From assembly GCA_016927095.1 (NCBI GenBank), contig JAFGNI010000528.1, positions 1 through 14,119 on the forward strand: 14,119 bases of DNA, in the 5' to 3' direction. A program made the position numbers and the translations under genes. Under the pieces are notes generated by a model. That model did no database searches and was not told the DNA's origin. It saw only the letters and a program-made list of their open reading frames with translations. The stretch comes from Anaerolineae bacterium. GTDB taxonomy: Bacteria; Chloroflexota; Anaerolineae; B4-G1; SLSP01. Positions 1 to 6,464 of this stretch are shown here, one piece after another (the first letter of the stretch is position 1; every line of letters starts with the position of its first letter).

Positions 1-929
1 CTCATCACCTTGACCAGGTTGCCGTCGACGACGTTCGTCATACCCAGATCCACCACGGACCCATGCGGATCCCCGACGATGTCAGAGGAGACCAGCGGCT
101 CATCCGATACAGCCATCACGTCCTTGTAACGATCGGTGGCTGCCTCTTCGCGGAAGACCTGGTTCACTTCCTCAACAGTCGTATCCCGCTCCAGCAGGAA
201 GACGATATCCGCGATCGAACCCACCGGGATGGGGGCGCGCACCGCGACACCGTCGAACTTGCCGGCGAGCTCAGGGACAACTTTGGTGGTCGCGATGGCC
301 GCGCCGGTGCTGGTGGGCACGAAGTTGGCAGCGGCAGCCCGCCCACGGCGGAAGTCGCTCTTGCTGGGCGCGTCCACAACAGCCTGCGTGCTGGTGTAGG
401 CGTGGATGGTTGTCATGATCGCCTTGATCACACCGAAACGACGGTGCATCACCTCGACGACCGGGGCGATGCAGTTGGTCGTGCAGCTGGCGCAAGAGAA
501 GATCTGCGTCATACCGTCTTCTGTGTTCACCCCGTGAACCACCGTCGGCGTCTCGGAGCTCTTGCCGGGAGCTGATATGACCACCGTCTTCGCCCCGGCC
601 TCGATGTGCTTAGCAGCAGCTTCCTGTGTGCGGAAGAAACCCGTGCTCTCGATCACAATGTCGGCCCCGACCTCATCCCACGGGATGTTGACGGGATCGC
701 GCTCGCTGAAGTAGGGGTAGGCTTGGCCATCGATGACCAACTTCCCATCCTCAACCTCGACCGACTTGTCATAGCGTCCATAGGCCGTGTCGTACTTGAT
801 CAGGTAGGCGATGTTCTCTAGCGGAGCGATGTCGTTCGCGCCGACAAACTCGAGCCCAGGTGTCTCGAGGATGACCTTCATCGCGGCGCGACCGATCCTG
901 CCCAGCCCGTTGATACCAACCTTAGCCAT
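1..929 (-). CDS. gap: Glyceraldehyde-3-phosphate dehydrogenase, 3' end cut by window edge
   Basis: This is cytosolic phosphorylating GAPDH, which oxidises glyceraldehyde-3-phosphate to 1,3-bisphosphoglycerate with NAD(P) in glycolysis or gluconeogenesis. The reading frame starts at ATG 929-927 and is open to the window edge, giving about 309 of the usual 330-340 residues, so only about 25-30 C-terminal residues are missing. The N-terminus MAKVGINGLGRIGRAA is the Rossmann nucleotide-binding motif. The active-site loop reads SCASCTTNC, with the catalytic Cys at residue 149. TTIHAYT and VPTSTGAA, both strongly conserved in the family, follow. The usual SNASC is SCASC here, so residue 146 is Cys rather than Asn. 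The start is fixed by a near-ideal Shine-Dalgarno site (AAAGGAGG) 5 nt upstream. The lactonase gene lies 77 bp upstream on the same strand and may be cotranscribed. Family assignment is secure; NAD versus NADP preference was not determined. Confidence 0.97.
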   Translation of the reverse strand, partial: MAKVGINGLGRIGRAAMKVILETPGLEFVGANDIAPLENIAYLIKYDTAYGRYDKSVEVEDGKLVIDGQAYPYFSERDPVNIPWDEVGADIVIESTGFFRTQEAAAKHIEAGAKTVVISAPGKSSETPTVVHGVNTEDGMTQIFSCASCTTNCIAPVVEVMHRRFGVIKAIMTTIHAYTSTQAVVDAPSKSDFRRGRAAAANFVPTSTGAAIATTKVVPELAGKFDGVAVRAPIPVGSIADIVFLLERDTTVEEVNQVFREEAATDRYKDVMAVSDEPLVSSDIVGDPHGSVVDLGMTNVVDGNLVKVM

Positions 930-934
930 GTGTG

Positions 935-942
935 CCTCCTTT
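935..942 (-). promoter_or_regulatory. Strong ribosome binding site for gap
   Basis: On the minus strand the sequence is AAAGGAGG, followed by a 5-nt spacer (CACAC) and ATG. It matches the 16S anti-Shine-Dalgarno almost perfectly. This fixes the GAPDH start and predicts strong translation. Confidence 0.8.
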
Positions 943-968
943 GTAGAATAGTGTGACTTGTACTGACG

Positions 969-995
969 CCGTTTCCAGCCGGATGCTGGAAGCGG
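969..995 (-). other. Intergenic hairpin between lactonase and gap
   Basis: An inverted repeat lies in the 77-bp gap between the lactonase stop and the GAPDH start. The arms are 969-979 (CCGTTTCCAGC) and 985-995 (GCTGGAAGCGG), with a 5-nt loop. Pairing is perfect over the inner 7 bp; one mismatch follows, then 3 more pairs. No T-run follows on the minus strand, so a classical intrinsic terminator is not supported. It could be an mRNA stability or processing element that separates the expression of the two genes, or chance. Confidence 0.35.
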
Positions 996-1006
996 TGCTA
1001 CACAAA

Positions 1007-2284
1007 CTAGTGAACCAGGAACTTCACACAGACGGGCATTGAGACCTCGACCTGCTGCCCCGTAGCCATCAGAGTGCCTGACTCGGGGTCAACCCTGAAG
1101 ACGACCACATTGTCGCTGTCCTGGTTAGCAGCCAACAGATAGGTGCCCGTAGGATCCAGCGCGAAATTGCGAGGCGTAGCGCCCTGTGTTGAGACCGCGT
1201 CAACGTACGAGAGCTTACCACTCTCGGAGTCGACTGCGTAGACGACGATGCTGTCGTGCCCACGATTCGAGCCATAGAGAAAATGGCCTGTCGGGTGCAC
1301 GTGAACATCGGCGGTCGTATTGCGGCCCTCGAAGTCGGCCGGGAGTGTGGGCACCGTCTGCAGCGTCTGCAAGGCGCCGCTCTCCGGATCGTAGCCAAAG
1401 GCCGTGATCGTATTGCCCATCTCGTTGATCAGATAGGCGAAGCGCCCGCTGGGATGGAAGGCGAAGTGCCGCGGCCCGCTACCACCGGCAACCTCCGCAA
1501 AGGGCGGATCGTTGGGCAGCAGCTTGCCCGGCTCGGACGCCACATCGTAGATCATCACCTTGTCCAGACCAAGGTCAGCCACATAGGCCCGCGCGTTGCC
1601 AGGATCCAGGTTGATCGAGTGCGCGTGGGGGCCCTGCTGCCTTCGCGGGTCCGGGCCGGAACCAACGTGCTGGACGCTATCACTCGCCGGGGCCAGAGTG
1701 CCATCCGTATTGATCGGAAAGACCGCAGCCGTGCCGCTGGTATAGTTCGCCACATAGACGAACTGCCCTGCCCGTCCCACACTGACGTGGGCGGGGGCCC
1801 GGCCCAGGGAAGGCTGTTGGTTCAGAAAGGTGAGCATACCCGTCTCGGGGTCGATCGCAAAAGCACTCACGGCGCCGGTGGGCTCGCCGCCGAACTCCCC
1901 CACTTCGTTGACGGCATAGAGCGTGCCCTTGTCGGGCCGGATGGCCAAAAAGGATGGGTTGTCCGCTGCGGCAACACCGGCGGGGTCAAGTTTGCCGGTG
2001 ACCGGATCGAACCGGTAGACATAGATGCCCTCGCTGCCTTTGAAGGTGTAGGTACCAACGTATACAAAGACGGCGGGGGCGTTCATTGGTGTGGTGCTTG
2101 GTCTGTTTGTCATTGTGCTGGCTCCTGGTTCTGGTCGGTTTGGGCCCTGTGCCGGTCGACAGCCGGCAACTACGAACAGGACAACGGTCGTGATCCAGAC
2201 CCAGTGTACCGCAAGAGTGGCGAAGTGGCAAAAACGAGAACGGCGTCGTAGATATTGAGGCGTCACGTTGGTCCTGTAGGCCAT
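1007..2284 (-). CDS. pgl: 6-phosphogluconolactonase-type (YbhE) beta-propeller lactonase, possible lipoprotein
   Basis: This belongs to the seven-bladed beta-propeller lactonase family (YbhE type). Cytosolic members hydrolyse 6-phosphogluconolactone in the pentose phosphate pathway. Visible support includes the N-terminal blade VYVGTYTFKGSEGIYVY, repeated blade motifs such as FLAIRPDKGTLYAVNE, RHFAFHPSGRFAYLINE and VHVHPTGHFLYGSNRG, and a C-terminal VCVKFL. From the ATG at 2284 the protein has 425 residues. It begins with an arginine-rich stretch (RRRSR), a hydrophobic segment and a lipobox VAGC (Cys42), then a Pro/Ser/Thr-rich linker, all typical of an exported lipoprotein. An alternative ATG at 2113 has a clear AGGAG 8 nt upstream and would give 368 residues without the signal, closer to the family's usual length. 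I annotate the long form but the start is unsettled. If exported, the substrate is unlikely to be a phosphorylated cytosolic lactone. The GAPDH gene follows 77 bp downstream. Confidence 0.9.
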   Translation of the reverse strand: MAYRTNVTPQYLRRRSRFCHFATLAVHWVWITTVVLFVVAGCRPAQGPNRPEPGASTMTNRPSTTPMNAPAVFVYVGTYTFKGSEGIYVYRFDPVTGKLDPAGVAAADNPSFLAIRPDKGTLYAVNEVGEFGGEPTGAVSAFAIDPETGMLTFLNQQPSLGRAPAHVSVGRAGQFVYVANYTSGTAAVFPINTDGTLAPASDSVQHVGSGPDPRRQQGPHAHSINLDPGNARAYVADLGLDKVMIYDVASEPGKLLPNDPPFAEVAGGSGPRHFAFHPSGRFAYLINEMGNTITAFGYDPESGALQTLQTVPTLPADFEGRNTTADVHVHPTGHFLYGSNRGHDSIVVYAVDSESGKLSYVDAVSTQGATPRNFALDPTGTYLLAANQDSDNVVVFRVDPESGTLMATGQQVEVSMPVCVKFLVH

Positions 2285-2292
2285 ATGCTTCT

Positions 2293-2320
2293 AGTATAAG
2301 GCAGGAGCCGGCTTCGACAA
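2293..2320 (-). promoter_or_regulatory. Candidate promoter for the lactonase gene
   Basis: On the minus strand a -10-like TATACT (2293-2298) lies 16 bp from a -35-like TTGTCG (2315-2320). Transcription would be expected to start about 7 nt downstream, near 2286, only a couple of bases before the ATG at 2284. The long form would then be translated from an almost leaderless mRNA, which agrees with its weak Shine-Dalgarno. This rests on matching to sigma-70-type consensus only. Confidence 0.35.
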
Positions 2321-2353
2321 GCTAGGCCGGTTCATTGGGCAGGGCTGTCGTAG

Positions 2354-2381
2354 TTGGCTTTCGGTTCTCTTCCGCTACAAT
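2354..2381 (+). promoter_or_regulatory. Candidate promoter for the YbaN-like gene
   Basis: TTGGCT (2354-2359) and TACAAT (2376-2381) are separated by 16 bp, facing the YbaN-like gene and divergent from the lactonase promoter. The predicted transcript start, near 2388, leaves a leader of about 30 nt. The 9-mer CGCTACAAT covering the -10 recurs at 3001-3009 upstream of the SulP gene. Assigned by consensus similarity only. Confidence 0.35.
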
Positions 2382-2418
2382 GGGCCGGTAAGGCAAGGGA
2401 ACGGGACACTATAGCGCT

Positions 2419-2919
2419 ATGAGTTGTGACAACACCAGCAAGCAACAGAAACACCTGGCAAAGCGCAAGTCGCTGGGTCGGAAGGCCCTCATTGTCATTG
2501 GGACACTTTCGGTGATTCTGGGCACAGCCGGGATCTTCATCCCGCTGCTTCCGACCACGCCGTTCCTGCTCCTGGCTGGTGCCTGCTTCACCCGGAGCTC
2601 CGATCGCCTCTACCAATGGCTACTACACCACCGCTGGTTTGGCACTTACATTCGCAACTACCGCGAGCACCACGCCATCCCCCTCGCCACCAAGGTCCTC
2701 GCCCTCATTCTGTTGTGGAGCACGCTAACGTACGCGGCCCTCGCCGTCGTAGCATCCTGGCTTCTACGAGGACTGCTGCTGGTGATTGCCCTTGGCGTGA
2801 CGATCCACTTGCTCAAGCTCAAGACGCTGAGAGCGACACCAGGCGAGCACCAGGCTCTGGGCGAGCCCGGCGGGGAGGGGCTGTCGCCCCTAGCCCGTGA
2901 CGAGTGCGAGCCCGCCTGA
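2419..2919 (+). CDS. ybaN: YbaN/DUF454 family inner-membrane protein
   Basis: This 166-residue membrane protein belongs to the DUF454 (YbaN) family, whose biochemical role is not established. The signature is the hydrophobic segment LGTAGIFIPLLPTTPFLLLA (residues 34-53), followed by CFTRSS, a short helix with LYQWLLHH and WFGTYI, all typical of YbaN. A basic, Lys/Gln-rich N-terminus (residues 8-22) precedes the first membrane helix. Two further hydrophobic segments lie at about residues 88-133. The C-terminal tail is polar and extends a little beyond the family's usual end. The ATG at 2419 is the only start between the in-frame TAA at 2389 and the conserved region. Its Shine-Dalgarno is weak (purine-rich runs at 2395-2406), and the start is embedded in a 10-bp palindrome, ATAGCGCTAT (2411-2420). 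Genes for the SulP transporter and others follow on the same strand. Confidence 0.88.
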   Translation: MSCDNTSKQQKHLAKRKSLGRKALIVIGTLSVILGTAGIFIPLLPTTPFLLLAGACFTRSSDRLYQWLLHHRWFGTYIRNYREHHAIPLATKVLALILLWSTLTYAALAVVASWLLRGLLLVIALGVTIHLLKLKTLRATPGEHQALGEPGGEGLSPLARDECEPA

Positions 2920-2922
2920 GCT

Positions 2923-2928
2923 AAGGAG
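2923..2928 (+). promoter_or_regulatory. Ribosome binding site for the 66-codon small ORF
   Basis: AAGGAG is followed by a 5-nt spacer and the ATG at 2934. The motif and spacing match the sites in front of the maturase gene (6454-6459) and E1. It lies only 3 nt after the YbaN-like stop codon, and no other plausible start lies at the right distance. Confidence 0.5.
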
Positions 2929-2933
2929 CACCT

Positions 2934-3134
2934 ATGAGGAGTACCTCACCCAATCGCCAATGCTCACACCCGGTTGGTGCTTTCCGACCGGGGCACGTTG
3001 CGCTACAATCGCGTTGGGTGGACACGTGCGCGTGCCGGATTCGCTTCTGCCTCGCGGAAGACGGGCTAAGCGGACCGGTTTGGCATTGGCCAGTAGAACT
3101 CGAAGAGCTAGAGACATCGCAGACAGGTAGATGA
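2934..3134 (+). CDS. Possible small protein of 66 residues, translationally coupled to SulP
   Basis: This unrecognised short ORF lies between the YbaN-like and SulP genes. In its favour it has an excellent Shine-Dalgarno (AAGGAG, 5 nt spacer) placed directly after the YbaN stop, and its TGA overlaps the SulP start in an ATGA arrangement typical of translational coupling. SulP itself has only a weak ribosome binding site. The predicted product is polar, with Cys at about residues 10, 32, 34 and 39, several Trp and Arg, and no hydrophobic helix or known domain. Against it, the composition looks little like a conserved protein, and a promoter-like element lies inside it (2981-3009). It could be a leader peptide whose translation opens the SulP start, a genuine small protein, or a decayed remnant. 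Confidence 0.35.
   Translation: MRSTSPNRQCSHPVGAFRPGHVALQSRWVDTCACRIRFCLAEDGLSGPVWHWPVELEELETSQTGR
2981..3009 (+). promoter_or_regulatory. Candidate internal promoter upstream of SulP
   Basis: TTTCCG (2981-2986) and TACAAT (3004-3009) are 17 bp apart. The -10 region shares the 9-mer CGCTACAAT with the candidate promoter of the YbaN-like gene. It would start a transcript near 3016, giving the SulP mRNA a leader of about 115 nt and bypassing the small ORF. The -35 match is poor. Confidence 0.25.
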
Positions 3135-5356
3135 CGACAGCAGCCCACCACCGCGAAGACCCGGTCTGCTCAGTACCCCAGGGCAGTGATGTAGCCAGTC
3201 AGAAGCAGCACGACGTTGGCTACCTGGCCTGGCTAGGACAGGGCCTGCGGCCGATTTTGAGCTTCCTCGTCAGACCTGCCGTGGCCTTTCGGAACTACCC
3301 GTCGAGCTCACTACAGCCTGACATGATAGCGGGCTTGACGGTGGCTGTTGTGACACTCCCGCAAGCGATGGCGTACGCCTTCGTAGCGGAGCTCCCCCCT
3401 GAAATCGGGCTGTACGCCGCCATCATTGGCTCCATCGCGGCTGCGCTGTGGGGTTCCTCATCTCATATCCAAACGGGTCCGACAAACACCACGTCCTTGC
3501 TGGTCCTGTCTGCACTGCTCGCCGTAGCTTCGCCTGGCACGCCAGAGTTTCTGGCTGCCGCGGCCCTGATGGCGCTCCTGGTGGGAGTGATTCAGGTGGC
3601 GATGGCTGTCGCCCGGCTGGGCGTCATGGTCAACTTCATCTCCGATGCTGTGATTGTCGGTTTCACCGCCGGCGCAGGCATTCTCATCGGCGTTAATCAG
3701 ATCCGCAACCTACTACGCCTGCCCATACCATCGATGCCCAGCATCTGGCAGACCATACCCGCAATCGCCGCCGGCCTGCCAGCAACGCATATCGCCAGTC
3801 TTGCTATCGGCGTGGGCACCATTGTCTCCCTGATTCTGATCCCACGGATCAACAAACTACTACCGGCTCCTCTTCTAGCGATCATCGGTGGCGCCATCGT
3901 CGTCGCCATCTTGGGCCTTGATGCGAAGGGCGTTCGGGTCGTAGGTGAGTTACCACGCAGCTTGCCGCCGCTGACCGATTTCGCCACGCTAACACCTGAC
4001 CTCATCCGGAGCCTTCTTACCACATCCTTTGCGCTGTCCGTGCTGGCGCTGGTTCAGACTATGTCGATTGCTCGCAGTCTGTCCGCTCAAACGGGTCAAC
4101 GCCTGGACAGTAACCAGGAGTTCTTCGGACAGGGACTGGCGAACATCGCCAGTGGGCTTTTCTCCGGCTACACGGTCGCAGCCTCCTTTACCGTGAGCGC
4201 CGTCAAACATAGGTCCGGAGCGAGGACAAACATCGCCAGTGTCTTTGCCGGCGCTTTCCTGCTGCTCGCCCTGGTCATCTTCGCCCCCTGGGCGGCCTAC
4301 GTGCCGCTACCGGCTCTAGCAGGCGTGCTCACGATGGTAGCCTATGGGCTGGTCGACCGGGAGGAGATCAAGCGCATCTGGCGCAGCAACCACGGTGACC
4401 GTACGATTATGCTGGTGACCGGTATCGCCACCCTCGCTCTGTCGCTCGAATACGCTGTGATGCTCGGCGTCGGCCTCTCCGTGCTCTACTACCTGCTTCG
4501 TACCAGTAAGCCGCGGGTGCGGGTGGTCCTACCCAGTGACGACTTCCGCTACTTCACCCCGCGTCCTGGGCAGCCCTCGTGCACGCAGCTTGGCGTTGTC
4601 GAGATCTTGGGCGATCTTTACTTCGGTGCGGTCAACCACATAGAAGAGAAGATCCTGGAGAATCTCGAAGAGAACCCAGCCCAGAGATACCTGCTGCTTC
4701 GTATGTATCCCGTGGAGAACTGCGACATCAGCGGCATCCACGTGCTCGAGAGCATCGTTCGCAGCTATCGCGATCGGGGCGGTGACGTCTACTTCGTCCA
4801 CGTCCAAGAACGCGTGCGTCAACTGATGGAGACCACCGGCTTCTACGACTACGTCGGCGCCGGACACTTCCTGGATCCCGACGATGCGATACCCCACCTC
4901 TTCCATAGAGTCCTGGATCCAGCCATCTGTGTTTACGAATGCCCGGTGAAGGTCTTCCGCTACTGTCAGGACCTCCCAAAGCGGTTGGATTTGGTCTGTC
5001 CGATCCCGCGGATCTCTGTATCCCTGGAGGACGTTCCCACCGTGAGCCCCCGGGCCTTGTGGAAGGCCCTTCGAGGCCGCGAGCCGCCCCGGGTCCTCGA
5101 TGTACGAGAACCGCGGGAGTTCAGACTGGCGCATATCCCCGAGGCAGAGCACCTTCCCTTTCGCTCCCTCATTGAGAACCCGAACCAGGTGCCGCTGGAT
5201 GGCCCGCTGGTCCTTGTCTGTCAAGGTGGGCGGCGGAGCACCCGGGCTGCAGCGTTTCTCATGGGCCAGGGATATCCGGATGTGCGCATCCTTGAGGGCG
5301 GAATGAACACGTGGCGCAACCTCCAACTTCTCACCGCGATCGACATCCAACGGTGA
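3131..5356 (+). CDS. SulP family anion transporter with STAS and C-terminal rhodanese domains
   Basis: This 741-residue membrane transporter of the SulP/SLC26 family probably moves sulfate, bicarbonate or another anion; the substrate cannot be read from the sequence. Domains in order: a polar N-terminus (1-50); the transporter core (about 60-450) with DMIAGLTVAVVTLPQAMAYA and QTGPTNTTSLL (114-124), the family signature region; a cytosolic STAS domain (about 480-595, with GVVEILGDLYFGAVNHIEE and DISGIHVLE); a Cys-rich linker (C600, C604, C612, C623); and a rhodanese domain (about 633-735) with VLDVREPREF and active-site loop CQGGRRS (Cys697). The rhodanese Cys is present, so persulfide chemistry is possible. 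An in-frame TAG directly precedes the ATG at 3131, so no longer start exists. The Shine-Dalgarno is weak and translation may be coupled to the preceding small ORF. A GlpX homologue follows after 67 bp. Confidence 0.94.
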   Translation: MTTAAHHREDPVCSVPQGSDVASQKQHDVGYLAWLGQGLRPILSFLVRPAVAFRNYPSSSLQPDMIAGLTVAVVTLPQAMAYAFVAELPPEIGLYAAIIGSIAAALWGSSSHIQTGPTNTTSLLVLSALLAVASPGTPEFLAAAALMALLVGVIQVAMAVARLGVMVNFISDAVIVGFTAGAGILIGVNQIRNLLRLPIPSMPSIWQTIPAIAAGLPATHIASLAIGVGTIVSLILIPRINKLLPAPLLAIIGGAIVVAILGLDAKGVRVVGELPRSLPPLTDFATLTPDLIRSLLTTSFALSVLALVQTMSIARSLSAQTGQRLDSNQEFFGQGLANIASGLFSGYTVAASFTVSAVKHRSGARTNIASVFAGAFLLLALVIFAPWAAYVPLPALAGVLTMVAYGLVDREEIKRIWRSNHGDRTIMLVTGIATLALSLEYAVMLGVGLSVLYYLLRTSKPRVRVVLPSDDFRYFTPRPGQPSCTQLGVVEILGDLYFGAVNHIEEKILENLEENPAQRYLLLRMYPVENCDISGIHVLESIVRSYRDRGGDVYFVHVQERVRQLMETTGFYDYVGAGHFLDPDDAIPHLFHRVLDPAICVYECPVKVFRYCQDLPKRLDLVCPIPRISVSLEDVPTVSPRALWKALRGREPPRVLDVREPREFRLAHIPEAEHLPFRSLIENPNQVPLDGPLVLVCQGGRRSTRAAAFLMGQGYPDVRILEGGMNTWRNLQLLTAIDIQR

Positions 5357-5413
5357 AGCCAATGCCGGCATGCGACGCGGGCTCACCCCATCCGGCAGGG
5401 AGGCTACCCAGCC

Positions 5414-5418
5414 AGGAG
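5414..5418 (+). promoter_or_regulatory. Ribosome binding site that decides the GlpX start
   Basis: AGGAG sits 5 nt before ATG 5424. The upstream in-frame ATG at 5370 has no comparable site, so the shorter protein is preferred. Confidence 0.7.
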
Positions 5419-5423
5419 ATGCC

Positions 5424-6407
5424 ATGAACTACAGCTCAGACCATAATCTCGGCCTGGACCTAGCACGGGCGACCGAAGCCGCAGCCCTAGCTGCCGGTCG
5501 CTGGATGGGTGTTGGCGAGACCGACGCCAGTGACAAAGCCGCAACGCTGGCGATGCAGGAAGCACTCAACCAAATCGACTTCGACGGGCGCATACTCTTC
5601 AGCGAGATCGACAAGCTGGGTGCTGACGATCCGCTACATCCTGGGCAACCCCTGGGTTCGGGGCGCGGACCGCAGATGGACCTGGTCGTTGATCCCATTG
5701 AGGGCCGCGCGCTGCTGAGCCGCGGTCATCCCGACGCTATCGCCGTCGCGGCTGCCGCGCCCCGTGGTGCTTTCTGGAGTGTGCCGCACGCGGTCTATAT
5801 GGAGAAACTGGTGGTCGGCCCCGAGGTGGCGCCGGTGCTGGTGCCGGAGTGCCTGGATGCCCCGGCAGCTTGGACACTCGCGCTGGTTGCCCGGGCTCAG
5901 GATAAGGCCATCAGCGACTTGGTCGTCTTCATGCTCAACCGGCCGCGCCACCAGGACCTGATCCGTGAGATTCGCGATGCCGGGGCGCGCGTGATGCTAC
6001 GGTCAGAGGGCGACCTGATCGGTTCTCTAAAGGCGCTCCTTCCCGGTGGCGGCGTGGACCTGATGATGGGCATCGGCAACTACCCCGAGGGCTTGATGGC
6101 CGCATGCGCAGCCAGGGCCGGCAACGGAGCGATGTTGGGCCGCTTGGCACCTCAGACCGAGGCTGAGCGCGAGGCCGTCCTCAGTAGCGGCGGCGACCTG
6201 CGCCGGATTTACACCGTTCAGGAACTGGTGCAAGGCAGCCAGACCTTCTTCACGGCTACAGGTATCACCGACGGCGCGCTGCTTAAGGGCGTCCAGTATC
6301 ACGGCGCGCGCGCCACGAGCAACTCCCTCATCATGCGAGGCGAAACGCACACACGGCGGATGATCGAAGCGGAGCACCTGCTGATAGCCGAGGGTATTGC
6401 ATCCTAG
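5424..6407 (+). CDS. glpX: GlpX-type fructose-1,6-bisphosphatase homologue with altered motifs
   Basis: This 327-residue protein belongs to the class II (GlpX) fructose-1,6-bisphosphatase family, which acts in gluconeogenesis or, with sedoheptulose bisphosphate, in the Calvin cycle. Family landmarks are VDPIEG (Asp90, Glu93), YMEKLVVGP (125-133), the GIGNYPEGL loop (Glu222), GAMLGRL, and TATGITDGALLKGV near the C-terminus. The usual metal-site IGEGE(R/I)DE is replaced by a shorter FSEIDK (59-64), DPIEGT has become DPIEGR (Arg95), and the usual DGDV is EGDL. Asp37, in SDKAA, matches the conserved ADGAA aspartate. The activity or substrate may therefore differ from standard FBPase. I chose ATG 5424 over the upstream in-frame ATG at 5370 because AGGAG lies 5 nt before it and homology starts just after. 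It lies between the SulP and radical SAM genes. Confidence 0.88.
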   Translation: MNYSSDHNLGLDLARATEAAALAAGRWMGVGETDASDKAATLAMQEALNQIDFDGRILFSEIDKLGADDPLHPGQPLGSGRGPQMDLVVDPIEGRALLSRGHPDAIAVAAAAPRGAFWSVPHAVYMEKLVVGPEVAPVLVPECLDAPAAWTLALVARAQDKAISDLVVFMLNRPRHQDLIREIRDAGARVMLRSEGDLIGSLKALLPGGGVDLMMGIGNYPEGLMAACAARAGNGAMLGRLAPQTEAEREAVLSSGGDLRRIYTVQELVQGSQTFFTATGITDGALLKGVQYHGARATSNSLIMRGETHTRRMIEAEHLLIAEGIAS

Positions 6408-6453
6408 TCGTGCACGATACGCACCTACTGTGCGAGGCGACGTGAGGATATCT

Positions 6454-6459
6454 AAGGAG
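6454..6459 (+). promoter_or_regulatory. Ribosome binding site for the radical SAM maturase
   Basis: AAGGAG sits 5 nt before ATG 6465. The 57-bp gap to the GlpX homologue shows no convincing promoter or terminator, so readthrough from upstream is likely. Confidence 0.65.
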
Positions 6460-6464
6460 TCGAG

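Noticed and set aside
63..575. 170-codon plus-strand frame in the first kilobase
   Set aside because: It is antisense to GAPDH, whose motifs are unambiguous.
1256..2251. About 331-codon plus-strand frame opposite the lactonase
   Set aside because: The lactonase blades on the minus strand explain the region, and the antisense frame has no family signature.
2897..3130. Second small plus-strand frame (77 codons) before SulP
   Set aside because: It overlaps the end of the YbaN-like gene in another frame and lacks a good ribosome binding site. The 66-codon frame is better supported.
5362..5371. Palindrome ATGCCGGCAT between SulP and GlpX
   Set aside because: It is short, with no flanking T-run and no recognisable operator context, and is likely chance.
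5370..5423. Upstream in-frame ATG for the GlpX gene
   Set aside because: It has no ribosome binding site, and homology and AGGAG both point to ATG 5424.
4529..5425. About 298-codon minus-strand frame opposite the STAS-rhodanese part of SulP
   Set aside because: It mirrors the real gene and no protein family is recognised in it.
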